64,000 nt of DNA from Williamsia sp. (GTDB lineage Bacteria > Bacteroidota > Bacteroidia > Chitinophagales > Chitinophagaceae), in assembly GCA_015069695.1 (NCBI GenBank), contig JADCRZ010000002.1, positions 186,001 to 250,000 of the forward strand, read 5' to 3'. The notes below the pieces were generated by a model. That model had not been told where the DNA came from, searched no databases, and saw only the letters and a list, made by a program, of their open reading frames with translations. The position numbers and the translations under genes were made by a program. Shown one piece after another: positions 28,501-36,379 of the stretch (position 1 is its first letter; each line of letters starts with the position of its first letter).

Positions 28501-28933
28501 TGTACATCCGGTCAGCTTTCCTGCACTCACTGACTGGAGCCTGCATGCTGACTCATCCATTCGCTACTATTCAGGTACGGCTGCTTATTCTACCACATTT
28601 CCCTGGAAGGAAGGACAAGATAAAGGGGCTTCTTTCTGGCTGAACCTGGGCAAGGTGGCCAATATAGCGGAAGTACAGGTCAATGGCATCGCATGCGGTA
28701 TTGCCTGGACGCCGCCGTATGCAGTTGACATTACGCGGGCCCTTCATACAGGAGAGAACAACCTAAGCATCCGGGTAACCAATACCTGGGCCAACCGCCT
28801 CACCGGCGACCAGCGCTTACCTGAAAACAAACGCATTACCTGGACCAATGCACCATACCGCATAGAAGGCAGGCCCTTGCAATCTGCAGGATTGCTGGGC
28901 CCTGTGGTGATTGAAAAGCGGCAATTGCAATAG
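25517..28933 (+). CDS. Exported alpha-L-rhamnosidase-like glycoside hydrolase, GH106 family
   Basis: A 1138-residue exported enzyme. I place the start at ATG 25517 where the signal peptide MLPAILLVLLCTCFSHAHAQ begins; the in-frame ATG at 25277 would translate through the palindromic repeat and bury the signal. GH106 landmarks: PWVFWYWLQGSVSREGITKD, AGLEGAYLMPIKGP, LFHVDSWECGSQNWSP with a candidate catalytic Glu, GVQFSAESVAP, VIQAEAFTSLRTVW and HVFMHNPWPDRKPG. C-terminal jelly-roll domains end with VANIAEVQVNGIACGIAW. Known members cleave alpha-L-rhamnose in rhamnogalacturonan II and plant glycosides. Coming after an acid/CoA cluster it may feed that cluster with rhamnose (inference). A strong inverted repeat lies about 115 bases downstream. 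Confidence 0.88.
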   Translation: MLPAILLVLLCTCFSHAHAQTKRISPAQLREQFLHPPAAAKPWVFWYWLQGSVSREGITKDLEAMKEAGLEGAYLMPIKGPAPSYIEHPVVQLTPEWWGMVKWAMQEAKRLRLKLAMHVSDGFALAGGPWITPALSMQKIVWSEQQPAGGQLYDDTLPLPPVNEGYYKDIALFAFPSQAGAGLSTQTRVPLVTSSKADTNLQRLVLPANRTNFSSDEPCWIQYAFQQPFTCRSIVIHSRTNYESNRLTVESSDDGVHFSRVCQLEPPRAGWQDWDADYTHSIVPTTARYFRFVYNKEGSEPGAEDLDAAKWKPTLKLTGIELLGEARVHGYEGKNGEVWRISRHTGPKEVPDSLCVPLQSIRNISRYLDEKGRLHWTVPPGNWTILRIGTTSTGHRNDTGGGGKGLECDKFNPAAISLQFDKWYGEAIRQAGPQLAKEVLGLFHVDSWECGSQNWSPVFRAQFKERRGYDLLPYLPVMAGIPVGSVAESEKVLYDVRQTIAALIDDTFYGTLAKLAHAKGVQFSAESVAPTMLSDGLLHYGRTDIPMGEFWLRSPTHDKPNDMLDAISGAHIYGKQVIQAEAFTSLRTVWDEYPAALKTLQDRNYALGINRLVYHVFMHNPWPDRKPGITLDGIGLFFQRNQTWWKPGRAWVEYAQRCQALLQAGKPVTDLAVFTGEELPRRAVLPDRLVPVLPGLFGKERVEQEAGRLVNKGEPLRTLPVGVTASANITDLEDWIDPLHGYLYDSFNPDALLRLATVRNGRIELPGGASYGLLVLPGATRMDPNGNSLHTKVSSKIQQLVQQGATVLMQGYPGNGPGMQQGGTGEEAVQGGASAVALKHLLQEAKGRVLNVPYTDSSFDKLGLPRDFMAFRSPGVRQEGLAWTHRAAPGLDIYFISNQQAVQKEVVLSLRVAGRVPELWDPVTGGMTTAQSWRIEAGRTILPVQLAPNGSLFIVLQQPTNHPSQRAGSNWPTSTPIQSVENTWTVRFDPAAGGPVHPVSFPALTDWSLHADSSIRYYSGTAAYSTTFPWKEGQDKGASFWLNLGKVANIAEVQVNGIACGIAWTPPYAVDITRALHTGENNLSIRVTNTWANRLTGDQRLPENKRITWTNAPYRIEGRPLQSAGLLGPVVIEKRQLQ

Positions 28934-29048
28934 CGCAGCTGAATGGTGTTGTGCTGCAGCAAACTGCCCGAAACTTGCGGATGCAAAAAAGCTGGCAATG
29001 TGTATGGTAAAAAGAAGTTTAGTGTGTTTTTACAACCAGTTGATTGGT

Positions 29049-29114
29049 CCCTAATACCGGATTGAATTTAGGAACATGGAATACCATACTCCTAAATTCA
29101 ATCCGGTATTAGGG
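29049..29114. repeat. 25-bp perfect inverted repeat between convergent genes (possible bidirectional terminator)
   Basis: Left arm 29049-29073 (begins CCCTAATACCGGATTG) and right arm 29090-29114 are exact reverse complements over 25 bases, with a 16-base loop that itself contains ATGG/CCAT. It lies between the + strand GH106 gene and the - strand gene at 29109. The last bases of the right arm contain the TAA stop of that gene (29109-29111). Its position fits a shared terminator, but the stem is much longer than a normal terminator and there is no U-tract on either side. Confidence 0.85.
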
Positions 29115-29804
29115 GTTCGGACTTTTTTCCAAAGATTTATGGGTCAGGTATTGCATCAGCTTGGTGGCACTTTGCAGCGCAGCCCTTGCCAGCGGGTCGT
29201 TGAATAAAGTGTCGACGGGGGCTTCTCCGAAGTAAAGTCCGTCAGACACAAGAAATGAAATTCTTGCGTTGCCTCCAGCCGGGTGCGGTTTTCTTGGTTT
29301 GTCCCAGGGCCCGATCTGATCTATGATTTGCGCACTCCTGGCAAACAGTTCATTGGTTAACCCGTTTGCTGTCGTGTCTTCCGTTGTCTCCCAGATCAGA
29401 ACTTTGCCTGTCTGGTTGATATAACGGGCGGTGCCATTGTTAAATGATGCCAACACGTCCAGCCCCCCATCCAGTCCCACCTCTACGATCACGGCAAGCA
29501 GTTCTTTTTTGGCTGGTGTTTGACCAAGGGCAAGCTGTTTGTTGTATGCAAGTACTTTTATTCTCGGGTCAGCAGTAGCATCGTCAATGATCTTTTGCAG
29601 GTCTGCCGGTGATGATGATTCAGAAAACAAAATGTCGAATGGATAGGAAGGCAGTTGTGCATTGGCTTTATACAGATCAAGGTTGTCGCAGAACAGGAGG
29701 TTGTAAAGAAAGTTTGTTGAATTATCTCTGTAAGGACCGGCAGGTATTGTTTGAGCAGGTTGCTTTGGAGCGGGTGATTTTTTAAAGAAGTCAAAGAGTC
29801 CCAT
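29109..29804 (-). CDS. Uncharacterised cytoplasmic protein (GLFDFFKK N-terminus)
   Basis: A 231-residue protein I do not recognise. I start it at 29804, where MGLFDFFKKSPAPKQP opens; the reading can be extended upstream to 29930 but the added part has low-complexity, unlikely protein. There is no signal peptide or membrane segment. After a Pro-rich linker the sequence is mixed alpha/beta, with PRIKVLAYNKQLALG, ELLAVIVEVGLDGGLDVLAS, NGTARYINQTGKVLIWETT and a C-terminal helix PLARAALQSATKLMQYL. Proteins with this kind of N-terminus are common in Bacteroidota as conserved hypotheticals. Its stop codon lies in an inverted repeat. Neighbours on the same strand are a NADAR protein and two small reductases, with no clear shared pathway. 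Confidence 0.75.
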   Translation of the reverse strand: MGLFDFFKKSPAPKQPAQTIPAGPYRDNSTNFLYNLLFCDNLDLYKANAQLPSYPFDILFSESSSPADLQKIIDDATADPRIKVLAYNKQLALGQTPAKKELLAVIVEVGLDGGLDVLASFNNGTARYINQTGKVLIWETTEDTTANGLTNELFARSAQIIDQIGPWDKPRKPHPAGGNARISFLVSDGLYFGEAPVDTLFNDPLARAALQSATKLMQYLTHKSLEKSPNP

Positions 29805-30011
29805 GTTGCTGCGTTTAAGGGGGGGTGAAAAGGTGGCTAAATTAGGATCGGATAGCAGGTTCGTTGCCGGGTTACAGTGGTCCTCTAACTTAGGAATTTT
29901 TGAGTAAGGCGTCAAAATTTGCCTGGACAAACAGGCCTGTCGGTTTCCATGTTGCCAAAATGCTGATTTGCCTGCTCAACAGCAGGGATTCGCCGGAATA
30001 ACCCGCTCCTT

Positions 30012-30569
30012 TCAATCTTTCTGTCTCAGTATATCCCGCACCTGCATCAATGCAAAGCCAAGCAGGTTTCTTCCCCTCCATTGATGTGGTGTGCTGGCAT
30101 GCTCACTGTTTTGAGAAAGTCCGATCCCCCAAATAGTATCCGTAGGACTTGCTTCCACGATAACCTGGTCACCTGTTGAGAGCAGAAACTCTTTAAAGGC
30201 AGGATGTTGAGAAAACTTGTGCCGGTTTCCTTCCACGACGATCTGGTAGCTTTCTTTGTCCCACACCTCAGACACGAAGCCTTTGACCTTTCTTCCAAGC
30301 TCTTTGGCCCGCTTGGGTGTGTCTGCTTCCATGATCTGCCCAAGTGCATAAAAGTCGCCAAAAAGCATTGCCTTGTCAGCCATCATCCAGTGTTCGGCAG
30401 TTTTGTAAGTTGCCTTGTTGATGGTAAACGGAGAGGGGTGCCACTGACTGAAAACAAATTTTCCAACCGGTTCGTTGGCTTTGTTGGTGTGCCCCCAAAA
30501 AAACAGAAAGTCTATTTTTTCGCCTTTCTCTATCCTGTCCTGAAGCCATGCTGTGTTATAATGTGTCAT
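30012..30569 (-). CDS. NADAR-family protein (DUF1768)
   Basis: A 185-residue cytoplasmic protein of the NADAR (NAD and ADP-ribose) superfamily. Landmarks are FLFFWGHTNKANEPVGKFVF with SQWHPSPFTINKATYKTAEHW, ADKAMLFGDF, ADTPKRAKELGRKVKGF, and TDTIWGIGLSQ followed by WRGRNLLGFALMQVRD. Family members include an N-glycosidase for riboflavin-pathway intermediates and, in other contexts, enzymes acting on ADP-ribosylated nucleic acid. No ADP-ribosyltransferase gene is visible next to it, so a metabolic-repair role is a reasonable default (inference). Two RibD-C-terminal-like reductases lie directly upstream on the same strand, which faintly echoes the riboflavin theme, though those are general DHFR-fold proteins. 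Confidence 0.88.
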   Translation of the reverse strand: MTHYNTAWLQDRIEKGEKIDFLFFWGHTNKANEPVGKFVFSQWHPSPFTINKATYKTAEHWMMADKAMLFGDFYALGQIMEADTPKRAKELGRKVKGFVSEVWDKESYQIVVEGNRHKFSQHPAFKEFLLSTGDQVIVEASPTDTIWGIGLSQNSEHASTPHQWRGRNLLGFALMQVRDILRQKD

Positions 30570-30615
30570 ATAGGGTTGATTCAGTGGGGCTCTCTATTCC
30601 CAGGACTGGTGCCAA

Positions 30616-31176
30616 TTATTCTCTTGCATATTTATTTACCAGCACTCCATTGCCGCATGCCGTTGAGCTGACGAGCTTAAAATTTTTTCTGTCCAAAAAG
30701 ATTCGCTTGCCTTCACCCAATGAAACAGGATTGATGAACAGGTAAAGCTCGTCTATCAAATTGTGTTTGATCAGTTCAGAAACAAAATTGGCGCCGCCAT
30801 ACGCGATCAGTCCTTTGCCTGGCTGATTCTTTAAATTGTTTACAGCTTCAACCAGCTCTCCGTTGTTGACTGTAACGTTTCTGCCCGGAAGCGATTGGAC
30901 TGTCTTGCTAAACACAATCTTGGGTGTATCTACAAAGATCTTTGCATAAGGGTACTCCGGACTCTCTGGTTGGTTGTCAACGACATTTTCCCAATAGGTT
31001 GTAAACCCGTGGGTCATCTTTCGGCCCATCAGGATGGTGTCCATGCCTTCGGTTAGTTCCTTGAGAAAGTCGAGCTGTTTTGCATCCATTTCTGTGTTCA
31101 TCCAATCAAGTTCGTCGTTGGGACCGGCTACAAAACCGTCCATTGTTAGCTGCATCTGCAGGATAAGCTTTTTCAT
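30616..31176 (-). CDS. Dihydrofolate reductase-fold (RibD C-terminal) family protein, copy A
   Basis: A 186-residue cytoplasmic protein of the DHFR/RibD C-terminal family: start KKLILQMQLTMDGFVAGPND, then GMDTILMGRKMTHGFTTYW, PKIVFSKTVQSL, LIAYGGANFVSELIKHNLID and a final ELYLFINPVSLGEGKRIF. These bind NADPH; the substrates of such stand-alone members are mostly unknown. The neighbour at 31247 is a diverged relative in the same orientation 70 bases away. The base composition here looks more AT-rich than in the carbohydrate genes. True folate metabolism is unlikely because the dihydrofolate-binding details are not those of FolA. Confidence 0.85.
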   Translation of the reverse strand: MKKLILQMQLTMDGFVAGPNDELDWMNTEMDAKQLDFLKELTEGMDTILMGRKMTHGFTTYWENVVDNQPESPEYPYAKIFVDTPKIVFSKTVQSLPGRNVTVNNGELVEAVNNLKNQPGKGLIAYGGANFVSELIKHNLIDELYLFINPVSLGEGKRIFLDRKNFKLVSSTACGNGVLVNKYARE

Positions 31177-31246
31177 TGGTTGTGTATGTTCGTGTGTTGT
31201 GAATGGTATGATTTTTTACAAACCCTTTGTGTGTGCGGTTCTATAT

Positions 31247-31795
31247 TTATCCTCTTTTCTTGCTGTAACTTAAAAGCACGACGCCTGACTGAAAAGTTTT
31301 TACACTCTCCAATGTAATATCAACCCTGTCCTTTATGTTTACAAACAAGGGTTTTCCTCTTCCCAGAATGGTTGGATGAACGCCCAGTCTGTACATGTCT
31401 ACCAAACCCAGGTCTACAAAGGTTGTGATCAGATTAGCCCCTCCGTACAGCCAGATGTCTTTGCCAGGTTCCCTTTTGATGCTGTCGATCCTGTCTTTTA
31501 TGTCTGTGCTGATCCAGGTTGCTGCGCTGTCTTGTCTTCCCGTTTTTGAAAATACATATTTTTTCTTGCTGTGAACAGCATTCCAGATGCTCTTTTCTGT
31601 TTCCGGAGCATCATCAGCAGGCTGAAAATTTCCCCACATATCGTAACTGACCCGTCCGTAAAAGATGGTATCAATGCTTGCCAGGAATTGGTTAAAGCCC
31701 ATGTCTTCGTCCATAATACACCAGTCTACTTCTCCGTTTGGCCCTTCTATAAAGCCATCCAGTGTTACCGCGAGGTCCAGAATCACTTTGCGCAT
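31247..31795 (-). CDS. Dihydrofolate reductase-fold (RibD C-terminal) family protein, copy B
   Basis: A 182-residue relative of the neighbour at 30616. Landmarks: RKVILDLAVTLDGFIEGPNG, EVDWCIMDEDMG, IDTIFYGRVSYDMWG, KKYVFSKTGRQ, DIWLYGGANLITTFVDLGLV and HPTILGRGKPLF. The GGAN NADPH-binding turn and the Asp-Gly-Phe motif near the start are kept. The two copies share an overall plan but are clearly diverged, so they probably use different substrates. There is no signal peptide. About 135 bases separate it from the DUF5703 gene that lies upstream on the same strand; I see nothing definite in that gap. Confidence 0.85.
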   Translation of the reverse strand: MRKVILDLAVTLDGFIEGPNGEVDWCIMDEDMGFNQFLASIDTIFYGRVSYDMWGNFQPADDAPETEKSIWNAVHSKKKYVFSKTGRQDSAATWISTDIKDRIDSIKREPGKDIWLYGGANLITTFVDLGLVDMYRLGVHPTILGRGKPLFVNIKDRVDITLESVKTFQSGVVLLSYSKKRG

Positions 31796-31930
31796 CTTAT
31801 TTTCTTTGGTTCAGGTATTTGTTCACAATGACTGCCATCCTGTAATTGCCCGCTCTCATCCCGCAACAATTCTGCAGGGGACAAACCCTGTTGCATTATT
31901 GTAACAGGCAGGACAGGCTTGCAGCCCGAT

Positions 31931-34258
31931 CTAGAACTTGTTGATAACATCCTTTCTCCGCTCCTCCGGTACCACTTTCAGCAGCGTAACCTTGCCTTTT
32001 TCCACCATCGCTTCCACCGTCGTTTGGTACGGTGCATGCAGCTTGAAGTGTACGTCCCAATCCCGGGGCCAGGCAGGAAATAAATAAATCTTTTCTCCGT
32101 CAGTTTGCAGCAGCATTTCCTGCAGTCCGATCATGCCCGAACCGCCCCAGTTGTGGTCTGGCGTCCAGTCGTAACCAGGGCCCCAGAAGGCAGGAAAGCG
32201 GTTGGGACCGTCCTTCATCTTTTGGGTGTTGAGTTGCGCTGCTTCTTCGGTTAGGCCTAACCGGGCGGCAAAAATGTTATCCTGCCGCCAGCCGACCGGA
32301 CTTCTTTTCTTGATTGTATTGGAATCAAAGCGCCAGGTGTTGAGGGCTATGTCCAGACCAGGTTTTCCCACACCATAGATGCCCCAGGGAAATACAGGAT
32401 AGAGCTGGGGCGTTTCCAGGCTGGTGTTGGTGATGTGTTCCCACAGGCGGGCAGGCGTCAGGACCTGGTGCCCGTCTATCTGAGCAAAGGAAATGGGCGG
32501 AACCCGGCTAAGCATGGCCCGGAACTGGTCCCTTTTTTCTGCATTCAGGTAACCGCTCGGTAACTGGAGCAAACGTTGCAGGATGGTTTGCAGGGCTGCA
32601 ATGGTGGACGTGGAATTATAAGCCATTTTAAAGGTTTCCGCGGCGGAGCCGGGATAGAGGATCAGGTGTCCTTCCGCATCCAGCACCTTGGTGCCTCTTT
32701 GCCGGGCCAGGTATTGATAATGTTCGTCAAAAAACCGGACGCAGCTTTCAATAAACGGCAGGTAAACTTTTACATCCATGCCTGCATAGCGTTCCCTTTC
32801 AAGCATCATCAAACAAAACTCCAGCACCGTATCCCATTCATACTCCAGCCAGGCATTGTACTCCATACCGGGATCATAACCGGACGGCCGTTTCCAGCCG
32901 TATTCGGCCGGGTTCGGGAAACCAAAGTTTTCCAGCTGCTCGGTGAAACAGGCGCCTGCATGTCCCCAGTAAACCTGCGATCGGAGCTCCGCATTTTTAA
33001 GCAGCCGCAGGTAGTAATCAAGCTGGGGCTTCAGCACATCAAAGTCGCCGCTCTTGATAAGGGGAAAGTAAACCAGGCGCTGGTTTTGCGCCGTAAACGT
33101 GCCACCACCCCAGTTGCGGAAATCAGGTGTAAGCCTGAGGGCCGTATCGGTGAGGGATGGATCGACCGTAAACAACCCGCCGTTGAATTTGGTAGGATAG
33201 CTTCCAGAAGCATTGCAGCCCAGCATATAGCGGAACAGCTGGTAATTCCTTCCGGCCTGCCGGGGGAGCGGATCAGTTCCTGATTTGGAAGGATCGATAA
33301 AGATAAAACTCCGCTCCCAGAACTGCTGCCACCACTGCCGGGTCGCTACCTGATCTTTCTTTACATCAAGGGATGCATTCCGTACTGTTTGCTGCAGCCC
33401 CGCTTCCCAGTCTTTTTCAGCAGCAATCTGTCCCGTGTGAAGATATAAGCTGATGTTAACGGAGCGCACCGGGGAGGCGCTTTTCAATTTCCAGCCCCTG
33501 TAGTCTGTATCAAGATAAGTACTATCGAAAGTGCCTGCAGGCTGCATGCCTTTTGCCTCCAGCTGGCCGCCGAAGGTTAAATCTTTCAGCGGATCAAACA
33601 GCTGCTCCTTTACACTGTCCATTCCCTGCTGTTTTACAGTTACGTCAAAAACTGTCGGGCCCGGTTTGTTGCGGTGGTAGAAAACGATCTTATTGTCCTG
33701 AAACCGGATCCTATCCTTTCCGGTTTTTACGTCTCCCTGGGGCGCCCATTTGTAGGAATTGCCCCAGTTTGCCCGCCCGGTATGTTCCCTGTCGCGGTAG
33801 CGCCAGCTTTCGTAGCTGGCTTCTGCCCGCACTGGTTTGCTGCTCCTGATCTCTACATGAACAACCGGGTGAAACACATCCACCCACACCAGCGCTTCTG
33901 CGCTTATACCCCCGTTCGATCCCCATACTTTTACACAACCATCCTTCAACACCAGCGACTGCAAAAACTTCACTCCCCCAAAAGGATCCGGTAACAGCTT
34001 AATCCTGACCCGACCCAATTTTAAAAATGCATTGTTCTCATCAAACGTGCCACTACGGGCAACATAAAACAAGAGGGATCCGTTCTCCACCCATACATTC
34101 AATCCCACATCACCCCCACCACAAGGCATCGACTCCCCAGCATGCCTGCTCTGGCTCTTCCACACAACATTACAGCTATCCAGTTCGCTGCTCTGCGCAT
34201 GTGCATAGCCGGTAGAAAGAAGAAGGAGTGCCACGATGATGTTGGGGAGTGGGCGCAT
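31931..34258 (-). CDS. Exported DUF5703 / (alpha/alpha)6-barrel glycoside-hydrolase-like protein
   Basis: A 775-residue exported protein with signal peptide MRPLPNIIVALLLLSTGYAHA. The N-terminal sandwich begins CNVVWKSQSRHAGESMPCGG and continues GDVGLNVWVENGSLLFYVAR, which I recall as DUF5703. The second half is a six-hairpin barrel related to GH95: RYMLGCNASGSYPTKFNGGL, RLTPDFRNWGGGTFTAQNQR, WGHAGACFTEQLENFGF, YNAWLEYEWDTVLEFCLMML and a late NHNWGGSGMIGLQEMLLQ-type block (PDHNWGGSGMIGLQEML). Likely a carbohydrate-active enzyme with unproven specificity; an alpha-fucosidase- or rhamnosidase-like role would fit the locus (inference). Its start lies 16 bases from a 31-bp inverted repeat that occupies the divergent promoter region. 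Confidence 0.82.
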   Translation of the reverse strand: MRPLPNIIVALLLLSTGYAHAQSSELDSCNVVWKSQSRHAGESMPCGGGDVGLNVWVENGSLLFYVARSGTFDENNAFLKLGRVRIKLLPDPFGGVKFLQSLVLKDGCVKVWGSNGGISAEALVWVDVFHPVVHVEIRSSKPVRAEASYESWRYRDREHTGRANWGNSYKWAPQGDVKTGKDRIRFQDNKIVFYHRNKPGPTVFDVTVKQQGMDSVKEQLFDPLKDLTFGGQLEAKGMQPAGTFDSTYLDTDYRGWKLKSASPVRSVNISLYLHTGQIAAEKDWEAGLQQTVRNASLDVKKDQVATRQWWQQFWERSFIFIDPSKSGTDPLPRQAGRNYQLFRYMLGCNASGSYPTKFNGGLFTVDPSLTDTALRLTPDFRNWGGGTFTAQNQRLVYFPLIKSGDFDVLKPQLDYYLRLLKNAELRSQVYWGHAGACFTEQLENFGFPNPAEYGWKRPSGYDPGMEYNAWLEYEWDTVLEFCLMMLERERYAGMDVKVYLPFIESCVRFFDEHYQYLARQRGTKVLDAEGHLILYPGSAAETFKMAYNSTSTIAALQTILQRLLQLPSGYLNAEKRDQFRAMLSRVPPISFAQIDGHQVLTPARLWEHITNTSLETPQLYPVFPWGIYGVGKPGLDIALNTWRFDSNTIKKRSPVGWRQDNIFAARLGLTEEAAQLNTQKMKDGPNRFPAFWGPGYDWTPDHNWGGSGMIGLQEMLLQTDGEKIYLFPAWPRDWDVHFKLHAPYQTTVEAMVEKGKVTLLKVVPEERRKDVINKF

Positions 34259-34274
34259 GAGGGCAAAGTTAATT

Positions 34275-34380
34275 GTCTGGAACCATGATTTACGGGATTG
34301 GTAGGATTCGGGGACGTTAGACCTTTGATCACCTTGCTGGTTCAGACAACCCTCCCATCCTGTAAATCACGGTTCCAGAC
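34275..34380. repeat. Imperfect 30-bp inverted repeat in a divergent promoter region
   Basis: Left arm 34275-34305 starts GTCTGGAACCATGATTTAC; right arm 34351-34380 is its reverse complement with a few mismatches and one indel. The 45-base spacer contains GGTTCAGACAA, a second fragment resembling the arm end of the elements at 41867 and 54549. Because it lies between the divergent genes at 34258 (-) and 34477 (+), it cannot be a simple terminator. It begins 16 bases from the DUF5703 start codon. Confidence 0.8.
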
Positions 34381-34476
34381 AGTAAAATAGTCTATCACAA
34401 TAGTAAAACATGACATTGTTTTGCTTTTCTATCTGCCTTAATTTTATCGCTAACTGTTGTAATGCTTTTGTAGTTT

Positions 34477-36321
34477 ATGACGTACTTTCTGAACAAAAAC
34501 TTATTGCTTGCTTTGCTCTGCTGCGCATCTTTTGCTGCCAGCGCCCAGGATACCGTCCGGTATGTGGGCAATACCCTCGTAAATGTAGATTATCATCACG
34601 GACAGCTGCGTCCGGCCGTGGGCGTGCACAATACACAGCTGTTCCGGGCCAACCGGCAGCATCCGGAAAAGGCAGAGGGGGTTGGCTGGACCTACAACCA
34701 CGCACCCATGCTGGCTTACTGGAACAACCAGTTCTTCGTAGAATACCTCAGCGACAGCGTAGGCGAAAGCGTGCCGCCGGGGCATACCCTGCTGAGCACG
34801 TCAAAAGACGGCAACCGGTGGACCAGGCCGGAAGTGATCTTTCCTGCCTACCGGATCCCGGATGGTACTACCAAGGAAGGACAAACCCTTGTGGCAAAAG
34901 GACTGGATGCCGTGATGCACCAGCGCATGGGCTTCTACGTGTCAAAGAAAAACCGCCTGCTGATCCTGGGCTATTACGGGATCTGCCTGGATGAACACGA
35001 TGACCCCAACGATGGAAACGGCATCGGACGGGTGGTACGCGAAATGGGAAAGGACGGCAAGCCCGGCCCGATTTATTTTATCCATTATAACCACCGCTGG
35101 AACCCCAAAAACACAAGCTACCCCTTTTATACAACAGCGCCCGACAAGGGTTTTGTAGAAGCCTGCAATGAGCTGCTGGCAACACCCCTCATGGTACAGC
35201 AATGGGTGGAAGAATCAGACCGGGATGATCCGCTGATTACCCTGAAAAAGGAAGTAAAAGCCCTGAGCTTTTATCACCTGCCCGATGGCCGGGCCGTCGC
35301 CCTGTGGAAGAATGCCCTCACTACCATGAGCAAAGATGAAGGCAAAACCTGGCTGTACAACCCAACCCGGGCACCCGGATTTGTAAACAGCAATGCCAAG
35401 ATCTGGGGACAACGGACCTCCGATGGCCACTATGCAACCGTGTACAACCCTTCTGAATTCCGCTGGCCCCTGGCCGTTTCAACCAGTGCCGACGGTCTCA
35501 ATTACTCCAACCTCTGGCTGGTAAATGGTGAGATCACGACCATGCGCTACGGCGGCAATTACAAGTCGTACGGCCCCCAGTACGTGCGGGGCATAGAAGA
35601 AGGAAACGGTACACCGCCTGATAAAAAACTGTGGGTGACCTACAGCATGAACAAGGAAGACATTTGGGTGGCCAGCGTTCCCGTGCCTGTAACCGACAAG
35701 GCAACGGCACAGGCAGCTGATGATTTTGACAAGCTGCCGGCCGGACAGGAACTGGAAAAATGGAACTACAACAGCGGGCTCTGGACGCCGGTTGCAATTG
35801 AAAAAGGATCGGATGGTGCCCGCGCGCTTGTGTTAAGAGACCGGGATCCGTTTGATTATGCACGGGCAGAACGGGTGATCCCGGAAAGCAAGGTGCTGGT
35901 AGCGGAACTGGTTATTACCCCGCAACAGGCCGACCGCGGTTTGCTCGACATCGAATTCCAGGACGGCAAAGGCACGGCCGGCGTTCGGCTTTCCTTTGAT
36001 TCAACCGGTAACTTCGTCACCAAGGCAGGCTACCGGTACCGGAACATCATGAAGTACCAGGCAGGCGAGCAATACCGGGTGCAGGTGGAACTCAATACGG
36101 CAGCGCGTTTTTACACCGTCACCGTCAACGATAAAAAAGTGCTGCCCGGAGGCATTTTCTTTGCGCCCCTCCACAGCATCGAACGGATCGTATTGCGCAC
36201 CGGTACTATCCGCCGCTTTCCCGATGCAGATTCTCCAACAGACCAGATGTACGACCTGCCCAACGGAGGCGAGGAAACCCGGGAAGCTGCTTATTCCATC
36301 AAATCATTAAAAACACATTGA
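34477..36321 (+). CDS. Exported beta-propeller protein with C-terminal sandwich domain
   Basis: A 614-residue exported protein with signal peptide MTYFLNKNLLLALLCCASFAASA. Residues ~30-410 look like a propeller: GVGWTYNHAPMLAYWNNQFF, STSKDGNRWTRPEVIFPAYR, SFYHLPDGRAVALWKNAL and TMSKDEGKTWLYNPTRAPG, with two Asp-box-like SKDG/SKDEG turns. The last ~190 residues (DDFDKLPAGQELEKWNYNSG onward) look like a LamG-type sandwich. Such proteins are often annotated as exo-sialidase-like, but I do not know a proven activity; a role in cleaving or binding a pectic side chain is inferred. GYYGICLDEHDDPNDGNGIG is a conserved-looking acidic stretch that could be part of the active site. It lies 58 bases upstream of an exported isomerase-like gene. 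Confidence 0.75.
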   Translation: MTYFLNKNLLLALLCCASFAASAQDTVRYVGNTLVNVDYHHGQLRPAVGVHNTQLFRANRQHPEKAEGVGWTYNHAPMLAYWNNQFFVEYLSDSVGESVPPGHTLLSTSKDGNRWTRPEVIFPAYRIPDGTTKEGQTLVAKGLDAVMHQRMGFYVSKKNRLLILGYYGICLDEHDDPNDGNGIGRVVREMGKDGKPGPIYFIHYNHRWNPKNTSYPFYTTAPDKGFVEACNELLATPLMVQQWVEESDRDDPLITLKKEVKALSFYHLPDGRAVALWKNALTTMSKDEGKTWLYNPTRAPGFVNSNAKIWGQRTSDGHYATVYNPSEFRWPLAVSTSADGLNYSNLWLVNGEITTMRYGGNYKSYGPQYVRGIEEGNGTPPDKKLWVTYSMNKEDIWVASVPVPVTDKATAQAADDFDKLPAGQELEKWNYNSGLWTPVAIEKGSDGARALVLRDRDPFDYARAERVIPESKVLVAELVITPQQADRGLLDIEFQDGKGTAGVRLSFDSTGNFVTKAGYRYRNIMKYQAGEQYRVQVELNTAARFYTVTVNDKKVLPGGIFFAPLHSIERIVLRTGTIRRFPDADSPTDQMYDLPNGGEETREAAYSIKSLKTH

Positions 36322-36379
36322 AGCCAGCGCAAGTTGAGGTAAAGAGGCTTTACCAAATAGCTTCATAAATCATTCAACC

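Noticed and set aside
34275-34380. Reading the inverted repeat as a transcription terminator
   Set aside because: It lies between divergent gene starts, where a terminator for either gene would make no sense.
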